Assembly: GCF_037975245.1 (NCBI RefSeq)
Contig: NC_092574.1
Location: 24,142,213-24,206,212, forward strand
Length of the DNA stretch: 64,000 nt
Reading direction: 5' to 3'
From: Apostichopus japonicus
Lineage: Eukaryota > Echinodermata > Holothuroidea > Aspidochirotida > Stichopodidae
Below are positions 42,601 through 50,230 of this stretch, one piece after another. The first letter of the stretch is position 1. Each line of letters opens with the position of its first letter. The notes under the pieces were generated by a model that was not told the origin of the DNA, ran no database searches, and worked only from the letters and a program-made list of their open reading frames with translations. The position numbers were made by a program, and so were the translations under genes.

Positions 42601-45521
42601 GAGGACAAACTTTGGAAGTATTTAAATGTAAACTACTACACTAACGGATAACGTCCCTGTATGAATAAGTGACATCACCACAGAAGCTGTCGAGCTGAAA
42701 AGGAAGTTGTTTCTGAAGAAAATTTGCACGCCAATTCATTTAAGTATAAAATTGTAAAAAAAAGAATCAGTAAAGGAGGAAAGAAAAAGAAATCCAATGA
42801 CTCTTTTGAAAGCAGACTATTGACCAATTTGTTTTCTATCTAACTTTATCTATCATCTGCTATATAATGCAGTGACAATTGAGGAATATATATACACAAA
42901 AGAAAACACAATTCCACTTCAAAATCAAAGTTGAAGGCTGATCAATCAGAAAGGTAACAAAACTGCAAATTATATTTATAACAGTGAAATTCACCTCAAG
43001 GAGCATTTATCTAACGTAATTTAAAAAGGTAAATTTTTACCTTTTTAGCACCATATTAGCCGGTTTATTTTCTTCGGGAACAACAGCTAGTCTTCTTTGA
43101 GATGGGGAGAGGTGGGGGGGGGGGAGGGATGGTGACTTAGATGTAGATTTATCAAACTCAAACAGTAAAAATTGTAATGAAGGCCTCTACAGTGGCATCA
43201 AAAACATAATTTGAATGAATATAGCCGGTTAATGCTTCAAAATAACATATTTTAGGGGGCTATCATTTGGGTTTAACAATGTAAAGTTTAAGGCTTGGTA
43301 AAAATGTGGGGGGGGGGGTTGGATTCCATCGTTCCTGTTATTCTGTATTATATATACTCACAGTAATTAATAAACAGCGAAATTTATTATGAAAAATAGA
43401 AAAAAAAAAGTGAGTGTAAAAATACTGTCCACTACACTAGAAGTTTCCCCCTCGGTTTGACATTAAACTCGGTTGGGTTTGCATTTTCAGTCTCTCATGT
43501 GATTGAAAATGTTGACAATATTATGATCTGATTTGATTTACTCTCTCAACATTCAAAACAATGAAAAACAATGTTACAAAAGACATGAAGAATGGGAACA
43601 AAAACAAAGTGCAGGGATGACACGTACAGAAAAGTATGACGAGCAAACTTTAAGAAAAGATAGAGAAGAATCACTAGTGTAATCATTAAAGGGGGTAATG
43701 TGAGGAACGCTTCTTCACCATCAACATTTATTTGCATACATATTTATTGTGTTCCAAATTCAATTTTCACTCAGCCACTCCACAATTATCCGCAGGCTTT
43801 TCTAATAGAGCCCTTTAATATCACCATGAATACAAATAATTCCATTACTGCAGAAAATTAAAGAGAACCACATTTCATATGCATAAAATTACTTTGCATT
43901 GTTTTCAAACAAAAGCTATACATGCTCTTGCATTTTTTTCCAACAAAAACAATTTGCCCTTTCAAAAGAACATTAATTTATTATTTCACCTCATCGCTAA
44001 CATATATAGTCTTCTGTACATTCAGTAAACTAAAAAAAAAACATGGGGCGGATGCAGCATATATGGAGTGTAGCTGTTTTCTTTTGGGGATCTACAATAA
44101 CCCACAGCTCTACATTCGCACTTTTTGATTGTTATTTTTGGAACGAGTTTTCCTTTGACTTCCAAAGTTACACAACTGCAAATGTATTGCAACAAAGTTA
44201 GATCTCATATGCCTGTGAATGTGACAATTCTAGCTACCATTCAATGAAGCAATTACTGAAGGTATGTTGCAATAAAACAATTCATGTTTGTAAATTCCCC
44301 TCACCTAATTTTTCAAATTTCCCTACCCTAAACATGAACTGTTAATCAACAAACTACCTCAGAGTAATTACATTTGATTTAGAGGGTCCGTCATAACAAA
44401 TTTACAATTGCACACCATGAAATCGCCCACATGAATACAGGATGTTGTAATAATCCATTGTTGATGCACAATAGAGCCTAGGATTACCTTTTCACAACAC
44501 AGGCCTAGGCCTATGTCATAGGATTGTGTTATAATGTATAGTGAGTAAACAGTCAACCCTTCATATGTATAGACTCCACTAGTCATTTTTGCCACAAACT
44601 GACTACAAGGGGGAGGGAACTCATAGCATGTCATAAGGCCTATAGATAGCCTAACTTAGGCTTTGTTACCTATTCTAGTACAGTAGTTTCACAGGGAAAG
44701 CCGAAGTCACTCCAATGAACAGACCGGCGGGGCTACGTCTAGGCCGTCCTAGTAGCAATTGTGTTCCTCACGTCATAGATTCGGCCTACTTTGGTAGTGA
44801 AAATGATCGTACCGAGTAGAAAGTTTGATGAACAACCAACCAATCACTCGGTCCAAGAATGTGCAACAGTCAACATCAATAATAGGGCCTAGGCCTAACC
44901 TTTAATATATATACAATATTCAAACTTAGTGCCAGCAGCCTTACTAACTTTGTGCACCCATTTTTCGCATGTAACACAGAAATCAGTTCGACTAATCGAG
45001 AACGAAAATCAATACAAAATGCAATTCTTCCATAGTTACCAATTTGTTTTGGTAGTTTCATACCATTACAATGACATTTCGATCAATCTCTCATCACTAT
45101 AACTAACTTACCTTGCAGTCGTACAGTCTTCGTAAAGAACATCAAATTGTTTCCGAGTTAACAATTTACAACGATTGACACCAGGCTGTATCGCTCCCAA
45201 ACCCCTCAGAATTCGCACCTGCTCAACGTTACACACAACCGGGGTAATATTTAGTCGCTTCAATTTAGTATATACGGTATGAAGTCCTCCTACCAAATGT
45301 TTGAGAAATAAGTCAAATGCCTGTGGGAGGCAAATCATTACGTCCCCATCGATACTGAAGCTGGCCAATTTTGCTCCCCTATATTCAATAATCCTGCATT
45401 CATTATTGGCCGGGTCATTGCTCACTGGAGGTGGAGTGCTGTATGCCAACTTATCCAAGCGGTAGAGAAAATTACTTGGAGGAATTTGAGTTGGCGGTGA
45501 GCCATCCATCATTTTAAACAT
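2938..45521 (-). CDS. dach: Dachshund family transcriptional cofactor (DACH), 7 exons, 3'-incomplete
   Basis: The spliced frame joins seven exons: 45112-45521, 19583-19701, 10502-10641, 9427-9610, 4381-4484, 3726-3864 and 2938-3021. All introns are GT-AG, and the exon phases (2, 1, 0, 1, 0, 1, 1 at the ends) chain without a stop to 393 codons plus one base. Residues 41-136 are the SKI/SNO/DAC domain ([16 protein letters not shown], then [18 protein letters not shown]). Residues 138-146 carry SRPGRPPKR. Residues 336-393 are the start of DACHbox-C ([14 protein letters not shown], then [10 protein letters not shown]). Known family role: a nuclear cofactor of the retinal determination network with Six and Eya, usually a repressor through HDAC/NCoR/Sin3 complexes. 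It is compact, with a 40-residue N-terminus instead of the long Gly/Ser-rich lead of vertebrate DACH1. The rest of the C-terminal coiled coil and the stop codon lie left of the window. Family identity is essentially certain; untranslated ends are unknown. Confidence 0.96.
3026..3352. repeat. Tandem duplication of intron 6 end (2 copies, with TA tracts)
   Basis: Copy 1 (about 3026-3184) and copy 2 (about 3186-3352) share AAGAACAAGAAGGAGATGGA, the AAATCACATCTTCTG block, CTGATGCCTTGAT, a (TA)n tract and ATATATCAACAAT. Copy 2 carries about 26 extra bases near its left end. Copy 1 abuts the acceptor of dach exon 7, so the duplication includes its polypyrimidine tract. Confidence 0.9.
3726..3864 (-). 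CDS. dach: dach exon 6: start of DACHbox-C
   Basis: The acceptor has a long T-rich tract ending CTAATTCAG|GCG; the donor is ATCAG|GTACAT. Residues 334-359 read [20 protein letters not shown], then ARQQEK. That is almost identical to the vertebrate DACH C-terminal box ([20 protein letters not shown], then ARAQEK). This helical segment mediates Eya and other protein contacts in the family. It enters in phase 0 and ends in phase 1. Confidence 0.96.
4381..4484 (-). CDS. dach: dach exon 5: Ser/Asn-rich linker
   Basis: The acceptor CTTCATTTGCAG|AAAACC and donor CATAGG|GTAAGA are both strong. The 104-bp exon enters in phase 1 (completing a Glu codon) and leaves in phase 0, exactly what is needed to connect exon 4 to exon 6. 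The peptide includes [19 protein letters not shown]. No conserved motif is recognisable, so the call rests on splice sites, phase and position. The PPGFPSPFLFP motif that precedes DACHbox-C in vertebrates is not present in it. Confidence 0.82.
4485..9426 (-). other. dach intron 4; no gene seen outside repeats
   Basis: A 4.9-kb intron. It holds the 139-bp tandem repeat at 6228-6865, a poly-A tract near 7807-7823 and AT-rich unique sequence. Opposed open frames at 8257-8610 (plus, 117 codons) and 8372-8641 (minus, 89 codons) have no recognisable domain, and I do not call them genes. Confidence 0.7.
6228..6865. repeat. 139-bp tandem repeat, about 4.6 copies, dimeric unit
   Basis: GTGAATATTCATAGCTTGG recurs at about 6382, 6521, 6660 (one change) and 6799, a spacing of exactly 139 bp. 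Each unit consists of two diverged halves of about 69-70 bp: one with AGAATATCAACCAGACAGAT and one with AGAACATCAACCACATAGAC. Confidence 0.95.
9427..9610 (-). CDS. dach: dach exon 4: Ser/acidic-rich linker
   Basis: The acceptor is CAATTGTAG|AATGAA and the donor TCAG|GTAATT. It encodes residues 224-284 plus one base. Only the phase-0 entry is free of stops. The peptide is low complexity: QQSPSPT, a His triplet, [14 protein letters not shown], then a run of five Asp. This matches in character and position the Ser-rich linker (SPSPAP... SSS) of vertebrate DACH1. It is probably disordered. Sequence similarity alone is weak here; splice sites and phase carry the call. Confidence 0.87.
9611..10501 (-). 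other. dach intron 3; nothing else seen
   Basis: An 891-bp intron with donor GTTAGT and acceptor TTGTAG. I see no repeat or coding segment in it. Confidence 0.75.
10502..10641 (-). CDS. dach: dach exon 3: LPF...MANHL linker segment
   Basis: The acceptor is a good pyrimidine tract ending CTGCAG|G, and the donor GAT|GTTAGT is somewhat weak. It enters in phase 1, completing Gly177, and ends in phase 0. The peptide GLPFGYDGL, then [14 protein letters not shown], aligns in order with the vertebrate DACH segment containing GLELPF and VTMAMSQMNHLSTIANM, including the conserved MANHL/MNHL core. The phase-0 donor was chosen because the next exon is open only in phase 0; a competing GT nine codons earlier would break the frame. 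Confidence 0.9.
11160..11216. repeat. (TA)n microsatellite
   Basis: Near-uninterrupted TA dinucleotides, 5' of the tRNA-derived element. Confidence 0.95.
11395..11549 (+). mobile_element. tRNA-derived SINE
   Basis: The head at 11417-11487 folds like a tRNA. It has an A box (TTGCCTAGTGATTAGGG) and a B box (GGTTCAAATCC), an anticodon arm TCCGC-ATATAAA-GCGGG with T at position 33, and a 3' acceptor strand TGGAGGC. The acceptor stem has two mismatches, and no functional isotype is implied. A unique tail follows (CTGTTCTGGATTTTCCA), then a (TA)n 3' end from about 11537. The same tail recurs at 30411-30475 on the other strand, which shows a dispersed family. Known biology: such elements are transcribed by Pol III from the A/B boxes and moved by a partner LINE. 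Confidence 0.8.
11537..11680. repeat. TA-rich microsatellite following the SINE
   Basis: Compound TA, TATG and GATA tracts directly after the SINE tail. The copy at 30411-30475 also has a TA-rich 3' end, so this is probably part of the element's tail or its preferred target. Confidence 0.85.
13829..14808. repeat. 22-bp minisatellite, about 44 copies
   Basis: Unit CCCGATACCTGCATACTGAT plus AT, period 22 bp, more degenerate at the left end (13829-14280). A block containing the short variant CGATTCCTGCACTGACGTCC recurs 240 bp apart (about 14387 and 14627), showing a later block duplication. Because the unit has no stop codon on the minus strand and 22 is not a multiple of 3, all three minus frames stay open for 250-315 codons. 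Those frames are artefacts. Confidence 0.97.
15030..15155 (-). CDS. Candidate cassette exon of dach (unproven)
   Basis: Between exons 2 and 3 on the gene's strand, GGTCTAGCAG|TT and T|GTGAGT bound 126 bp. This piece is open when entered in phase 1, the phase left by exon 2, and it exits in phase 1, the phase needed by exon 3. Inclusion would add 42 charged residues (with [20 protein letters not shown]). The donor is strong; the pyrimidine tract before the acceptor is poor. There is no similarity to known DACH segments that I can recognise. It could be chance. Confidence 0.2.
16780..17345. repeat. TGACCT-rich interspersed repeat, two or more internal units
   Basis: Diverged units share the order TGTTTACAAG or equivalent, a GTTGACCTC(A/T) block, CAACAGG(G/C)TTCTTGTACTC and CTTTTTGAGTTA. 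They begin near 16921 and 17081, with an older piece from 16780. A (CA)n tract sits at 17252-17268. The style is that of a repeat family widespread in marine animals; I recognise the pattern, not a database name. One stretch (16968-16983) is TGACCT-N4-TGACCT. Confidence 0.65.
17598..17706. repeat. Compound (TA)n/(TC)n microsatellite
   Basis: Alternating TATA and CTCT blocks. The overlapping open frame rich in Ile-Tyr is produced by the repeat. Confidence 0.95.
19583..19701 (-). CDS. dach: dach exon 2: GRPPKR basic motif
   Basis: The acceptor reads TTCTTACAG|C and the donor AATG|GTAGGT. The first base completes the AGC serine codon left by exon 1, and the frame then reads SRPGRPPKR, the motif that directly follows the DAC domain in DACH proteins. 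The rest (His-rich HHHLHG, then LKRQKLDN) is a lineage-specific linker with a small basic patch. It lacks the alanine-rich stretch and the NAAIAEAMKVKKIKLE-type segment of vertebrate DACH1. It ends one base into a Gly codon (phase 1). A longer frame overlaps this exon in another phase (19253-19729) and is a shadow. Confidence 0.95.
20985..21975. repeat. 56-bp minisatellite, about 17 copies, two unit types
   Basis: The unit contains GAACTCTGAGGCTAGATCTA and AAGCAGCTATAAAATAAG. Spacing is 56 bp, or 54 where GTGATGTGC is replaced by GTGACTGC. A second type carries CAGCTAGATAAAAGAGCA and clusters toward the right end. The overlapping leucine-rich minus-strand frame (21664-21873) is a by-product. 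Confidence 0.95.
24700..24930. repeat. Short C-rich tandem repeat, about 3 copies
   Basis: TAACCACCACACTCAA with CCATACCCTGCC recurs about every 62-66 bp. The Pro/Thr-rich frames across it come from the repeat. Confidence 0.75.
25480..25990. repeat. Degenerate AAGTTA / CAGAGCCTA repeats
   Basis: Imperfect recurrences of CAGAGCCTACCACATTAA, AGCTAAGTTAGGC and CAGTAAACAC at about 50-70-bp intervals. An old tandem array is likely, but the boundaries are soft. Confidence 0.5.
27706..28054. mobile_element. hAT-type MITE with 14-bp TIRs and 8-bp TSD
   Basis: The left terminus CAAGGGCGGCGGAA (27706-27719) is the exact inverse of the right terminus TTCCGCCGCCCTTG (28041-28054). The 8-bp direct repeat GGAAGAGG flanks both sides exactly (27698-27705 and 28055-28062). 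An 8-bp duplication with CA-starting inverted ends is characteristic of hAT superfamily transposons. The 349-bp length and lack of a transposase frame make it a non-autonomous MITE. Subterminal inverted similarity extends inward (GGGGCAC...GAAGGGCAC against its inverse). Frames at 27613-28133 on the minus strand are fortuitous. Confidence 0.88.
30211..30295. repeat. (TA)n microsatellite
   Basis: Long TA run with a short ACATATAAAT interruption, adjoining the inverted repeat. Confidence 0.95.
30296..30640. repeat. Inverted repeat (about 50-bp arms) around a SINE fragment
   Basis: The left arm (30299-30350) reads AAGTTTGCATTCACAGACTA, then AAAGCAAAGATCTGTTAAT. The right arm (30588-30640) is its inverse with about 88-90 percent identity. 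Between the arms are TA/TATC tracts and a SINE tail fragment. This may be the ends of a TA-targeting non-autonomous element or an inverted duplication; no target duplication can be read because both flanks are (TA)n or anonymous. Confidence 0.8.
30411..30475 (-). mobile_element. 5'-truncated tRNA-derived SINE copy
   Basis: On the minus strand it starts within ATCCCGGTGGAGGCTG (T-arm and acceptor end) and continues TTTTTTCACTGTTCTGG, then ATTTTCCAACTCACT, closely matching 11472-11540 of the full copy. It then runs into a TA-rich 3' end. The promoter boxes upstream of the T arm are missing. Confidence 0.8.
35230..36030. repeat. 118-bp tandem repeat (GAGGTATGGTAGA family)
   Basis: ATGAGGTATGGTAGA recurs throughout. 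The longer marker GACATTTTAAATACAAGTTG appears at about 35597, 35721 and 35839 (118-124 bp apart), and each unit contains two related halves of about 59 bp. Several overlapping Pro/Tyr/Leu-rich minus-strand frames arise from it. The edges (35230-35460 and 35960-36030) are degenerate. Confidence 0.93.
39612..39658. repeat. (TA)n microsatellite
   Basis: Perfect TA run within intron 1. Confidence 0.95.
45112..45521 (-). CDS. dach: dach exon 1: start codon and SKI/SNO/DAC domain
   Basis: Encodes residues 1-136 plus the first two bases of codon 137. Residues 64-90 ([16 protein letters not shown], then [11 protein letters not shown]) and 93-119 ([15 protein letters not shown], then [10 protein letters not shown]) are near-identical to the animal DACH domain, a winged-helix-like fold that binds DNA or partner proteins. 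The donor at 45111 reads AAG|GTAAGT. I chose the ATG at 45521 because an in-frame TAA lies five codons upstream (45534-45536). The ATG at 45509 has a better Kozak context (A at -3, G at +4) and could be the start actually used. A GTG at 45524 is not a plausible start. Confidence 0.97.
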
Positions 45522-48500
45522 CACAGCGATCGTTTATATACTTTATTCAATCGCAGCAAAAAATATATATATATCTATAACTGTGTATTTAAACCCCAAC
45601 GCATTCGTTTATTCCGTCGAAGCGAACACGTACTTCTTCCCTCGTAGCGACCGATTCAACCAGCCAATGCAAAGTGACTACAAAAAACAGTTTGTAATCG
45701 CTCTATTGTCAAAATGCCCGTCAAGTTCCGAATGCTCCAAATGTTTTCTTACTTCAAATTGACTATCAAATCAACGGAGGGATTCACCACAACTTGCCAC
45801 ACGACTTAATTGTAAACTTTAAACTCTCTGAAATTGTATTTCATTGCTATCAAAAGCTGCGGTGACAAAGGGATTCCTCGGGGTCATCCACTTCAACGCG
45901 GGGGAAATTCTGTTCATATTACAAGTCAATGTCACATTCGCGAAAATTTGACCAATTGTGGGAGAGCGATAAGACCGAAGAGACTCAGCAAATAGTATAA
46001 TTTCAAATGATCTACCCTTTGCGTTTGTCGCGTGGAAGAGTCAGTGATAACACTTTACCTCGGTCTAGTGTAGTCCCTTTGTTTGCAAATCGAACGGTAA
46101 ATATTTCTCCACAGCAGATCGAATCAGCTAAAAACCTTTTATCGCTTTTCCGTGGTTTTAATGGCTATCTCAAAATAAAGGAAAGCAATAATATCTATTC
46201 CGCACCACTGTTGTCTCACTGTGTGCAAACAAATAGTTTTTGTGTCAAGAGTAAATTGGTGCTTAAAGCAATTTATTTACAGAATCGGAGACGTGTAGCA
46301 TCTAGCAATTCATTTAACAGATGTGTCCGCTTTCACAGGGTGAGGTGACGATAGAAAAAAAAACTATAATTTATTGCTCTGTGTACGTGCTACCCCATCT
46401 CTCTTCTTGTACAACGAAACCGTTTTCACTATATTAATATTCAGTCGCAATTGTCGAAGAAAGTGTAATCAACGCGAAATCCAAGAGAGGAAATTAAATG
46501 TATTAATAAGGCTTACTGTTGGTATTCACTTCCGTCAGTATTATCATAATAAACGAACTGGTCAAAGATTAGCGAGAACGGTCGTAGAGAAGTGGTTTCT
46601 TGACAGTGATTGGAACCCGACTTAATAGGTTCATGCAATTAATGATCAAAATTACTTACCACTGTCGGGTAACTTGAAAACTGTATCCAAGGTTGTTTTA
46701 CGGATATGTGTGTCTTTGCGTATATATGTACTGTAGTGAATATATGAACGTACGTGTATGTATAGCCTAGCTGCATATTGGTTAATTAAAATATAACCAA
46801 ATATGAATCGAATTTAGTGATTTCATTAGTAGGCTAAGACCCCACATTTAACCTGGTCCCTATAAAAGCGGTGAACATTTTAACCCATCGATTTGAAGAC
46901 CTCCTCTTAAAGGGGTCGAACAGGGTCAGTTTTTCAAACATCATTCGCTCTCACATAATAATTGTTGGACAGTTTCAAGTTTCAAGTTAAATGGAAACAC
47001 GTGCACGGCATCGGTTGATTGGTGTCTTGTCCGATGACCTAGTTCTCTCCTTGCGAGTAGAGTTCCTGTACGAAGGAACTCTACTTGCGAGGTCTACGCG
47101 CCTTCCCAACCCCCATTATCTAGCTCTCGTGCCGTTCACCACTATGCTACGCTGATCAGGGGTGGTTGGGGGGGGGGGTATCCGCCCACCGTTCTCTGAG
47201 TCGTCCAATTTAACCCCCCCCCCCCCTTCTCGACAAGATAACGAAGCCCTTTAACTCATATATCGGACTATCATTAATGAGGACTCCCCACCGCTGTCAC
47301 TTGAATTCTTATTTGTTTACGTCGAACTCTTGTAAACGACTATAGCTTTATATGCGATCGAGACTTAATCATGAAATAATGTATGTTGAGAGCTGGCTAA
47401 TTACGTAGGGCCTTGCACGGACGCACTGAATGGAACCATTGCTGCAGCTGCACAGTTTACAAACATTGAAATGGTTTCTATAGGCCCAATAGGCTCACAC
47501 ATTTCATCAAGCGCTTCTTAACGCATCTTTCTTAAATATTGAACGCATATACGATTTATACAATGAGTATATACCGTCTTGAAAATTGTCATTGTCTTGA
47601 AAAACACTCACTGCGGTAGCTAACTTCAAGAGCAATTTTCTTCTTTCTTCGTAGTTGCGTTTAATGTATTAAATATTTTATATATTTTTAATGATGATTA
47701 TTATTCTTTGCGTGTGAAATAACACACAGTGTAAGAAACTGTGATTGAACCACGTGATTATTTGTTTTAATTTTTGAAGCCGAGAAGCTCTCAGTGATAG
47801 ACCGTATGAATATTCATATAGCACTATTGCTCGTGACAGCTATTTTGCCAAGACCGCTGGCTACTGTTTCTGCGTGATAGTTTCTGCAATTCAGAAGAAT
47901 GGAATGTTGGTTGTTAAACGTGTCAAAGAGAGAAACCAGCGGTACGGGCGTACCTCCCTTTGTAAGAATTGAATAGAGCAGCTATTTGTAGGTGCTAAAC
48001 TTGTAACTGACTGGGCAACGAAAAGAAAAGAAAAAAAAGAAGTGTTTTCAGTTAACAATTCAAATACAAGAAAACTAACCGTGTTTTGTCAAACTTCGTG
48101 CGAGGTTATGTTTGCTCCCATTGGTAAAATCGGTTGGGGTAAACGAGACCAAACAATAAAGATAAATATTGATACAGTTAAAATGCAAGTTTTTTTTTAA
48201 CCAGTCAACCATGGATAGGCCTATGAGGGATCGTACAGGTAAGAAGTTATGATATTAATGACTCAAGAATTAGAATGACGGTTAAGAACTGAGGAAACAG
48301 GATACTATGTGCTGCTATAGTTGAGGGAATTAAGTGAAGGGGTTAGGTGAGGGGGTTAGGTGAGGGGGGTAGGATAGGGTGTTAGAGGAGCAGTTGAGTG
48401 TACAAACGAACATCAGCCTCATCCGCGGATCATAAATAGAATTTAACAATTAAAATAACATTATAAATCAATATTGGAAGTGTTGGAAGCTATTGGTTGA

Positions 48501-50136
48501 GAAAGTGTGTCGTCACGTATACGGTCTCCGTTCATAATGTTCTAGCAAATGTAATTATACCATGATCAGATGTTACATCTGAACAGCCATGTGTACGTAT
48601 ACGCTTTTAAACGGATTTTAGTTCAGTGGCTATTGTGTTAATTAAGACACAAAAAATTCAACGTGTAAAGCTTAAGCTACTTCAACGCATGTGACATCAA
48701 GTTCAGTATTGACAAGTGGCCACTCGACTCACTTAATGTTCCGTTGCGCGGAGAAAATCTGATGTCTATTATCTGTCCACAACTGTACGTTACTCTGATA
48801 GCAATGCTTCTGCCCTATAATACTCCGTTTCCTTAAATCATTTTGCACAGTTACTTCCTCTATTTTGTGTGTGTCCATGTTACTCTTTTTCCTTTTTTTT
48901 TTAAATATTACTATTTTGTATTTACATCCCATTCTTCATATAATGAATGCTGGAATTATTCAAACATAGGCCTATGTGTAAGATTTATTTAAGCACAACT
49001 CAACAAAAATTGAATATATACTTCACTGTTTGCTTAGGACTTTAAATACACTTTGCTGTATATACACCGAAATAATAATGTATATAGGTTCCGTTATTTA
49101 ATTATCATGGAAACGATTCTGGTTGATCTCCTTGGCAACCGTATGAACTCGTTCTCAAATAGAATGGCGTGCGAAAACTTTCCCAAACAGAGGGCGCTAT
49201 AAAGTTACCGTTGTTAGACCCATTGAGACGGACCTAGTCGAGATACTGTACCCAACATTTCGCTGGTTTTGAAAGACGATTTCAGGAACGAATAGCAGGA
49301 AACTTGTGAAAATGACAAACAAGAACAAAACTTAATTTTCAAAGAACTAATTGCTTGTACTTCAATTGTTCAAGCAAGGGGAAGGAGGCAGTGTGGGGAG
49401 GGATGGGAGGGGGAAGGAACTCACTCGATGTAGATAAGTTGTAAACAAGTAAGAGGATGTAATACCGTGTGCTATATTGTATATGGTATATAATCATTAT
49501 ACATGATAACTGTTTGTATGTACAGTGAGCGAATAATTTGCATGTAATAAGGAAATGATGCATTTATTTATAAAGTCTGTATTGGTACATAGTCTACCGG
49601 ATGGTGTGTTAGCCTGTTTTCGTCCAAATTTAGGGAGGTTACTTCCCAGGTCGAGGTGTCTACAATACGATGATGATAAGGACTAACAATATCAGTTAGG
49701 TGGAAGAATCATTAACATAACAGATTACAGGTTGTCAAAGACGGACTAACTACCACTGACTTCCGACCATTAAGATTAAGAATGACTATAGATATTACAA
49801 CATACTTACCACACTAATAAGAATAATAAATCACGGAATACAACATTACCGATGTTGCATCATGCATGTATTCTCACTTCTGTTAATACTGAGAGTGAAA
49901 AACAAAACTATGTACTCGCTCTATATTCAGAACTCCAAGTGACTTGCAATCTGGCACTAGGGGGAGATTTGAAAAAAAAAATGGTTTACATCACGTGATC
50001 ACAGTCCACAGGGTCTTAGACTGGGAGAGCCATCAGTGTGCCATAATGACGTCACTCATCAAGGTATTTTGTTTGTGCGTGATTTGTTCTAGGTTTACAT
50101 ATCGTTGATGAATGAGATACCGTTATCCACACGTTG

Positions 50137-50138
<2 letters not shown>

Positions 50139-50223
<85 letters not shown>

Positions 50224-50230
50224 TAGATAG
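50139..50230. repeat. (TA)n(GATA)n microsatellite, about 41 TA units
   Basis: Uninterrupted TA for about 82 bp, ending AGATAGATAG. Confidence 0.97.

Larger units (their letters stand above)
19702..45111 (-). other. dach intron 1 (25.4 kb)
   Basis: The large first intron between the DAC-domain exon and the GRPPKR exon. I found no further dach exon and no recognisable nested gene in it. It holds the minisatellites at 20985-21975 and 35230-36030, the MITE at 27706-28054, the inverted-repeat/SINE complex at 30296-30640, several (TA)n and poly-G/C tracts, and otherwise AT-rich unique sequence where regulatory elements may reside. Confidence 0.7.

Noticed and set aside
45533-45540. TATATAAA as the DACH TATA box
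   Set aside because: It lies only about 10 bases before the chosen ATG, too close for a normal 5' UTR unless translation starts downstream.
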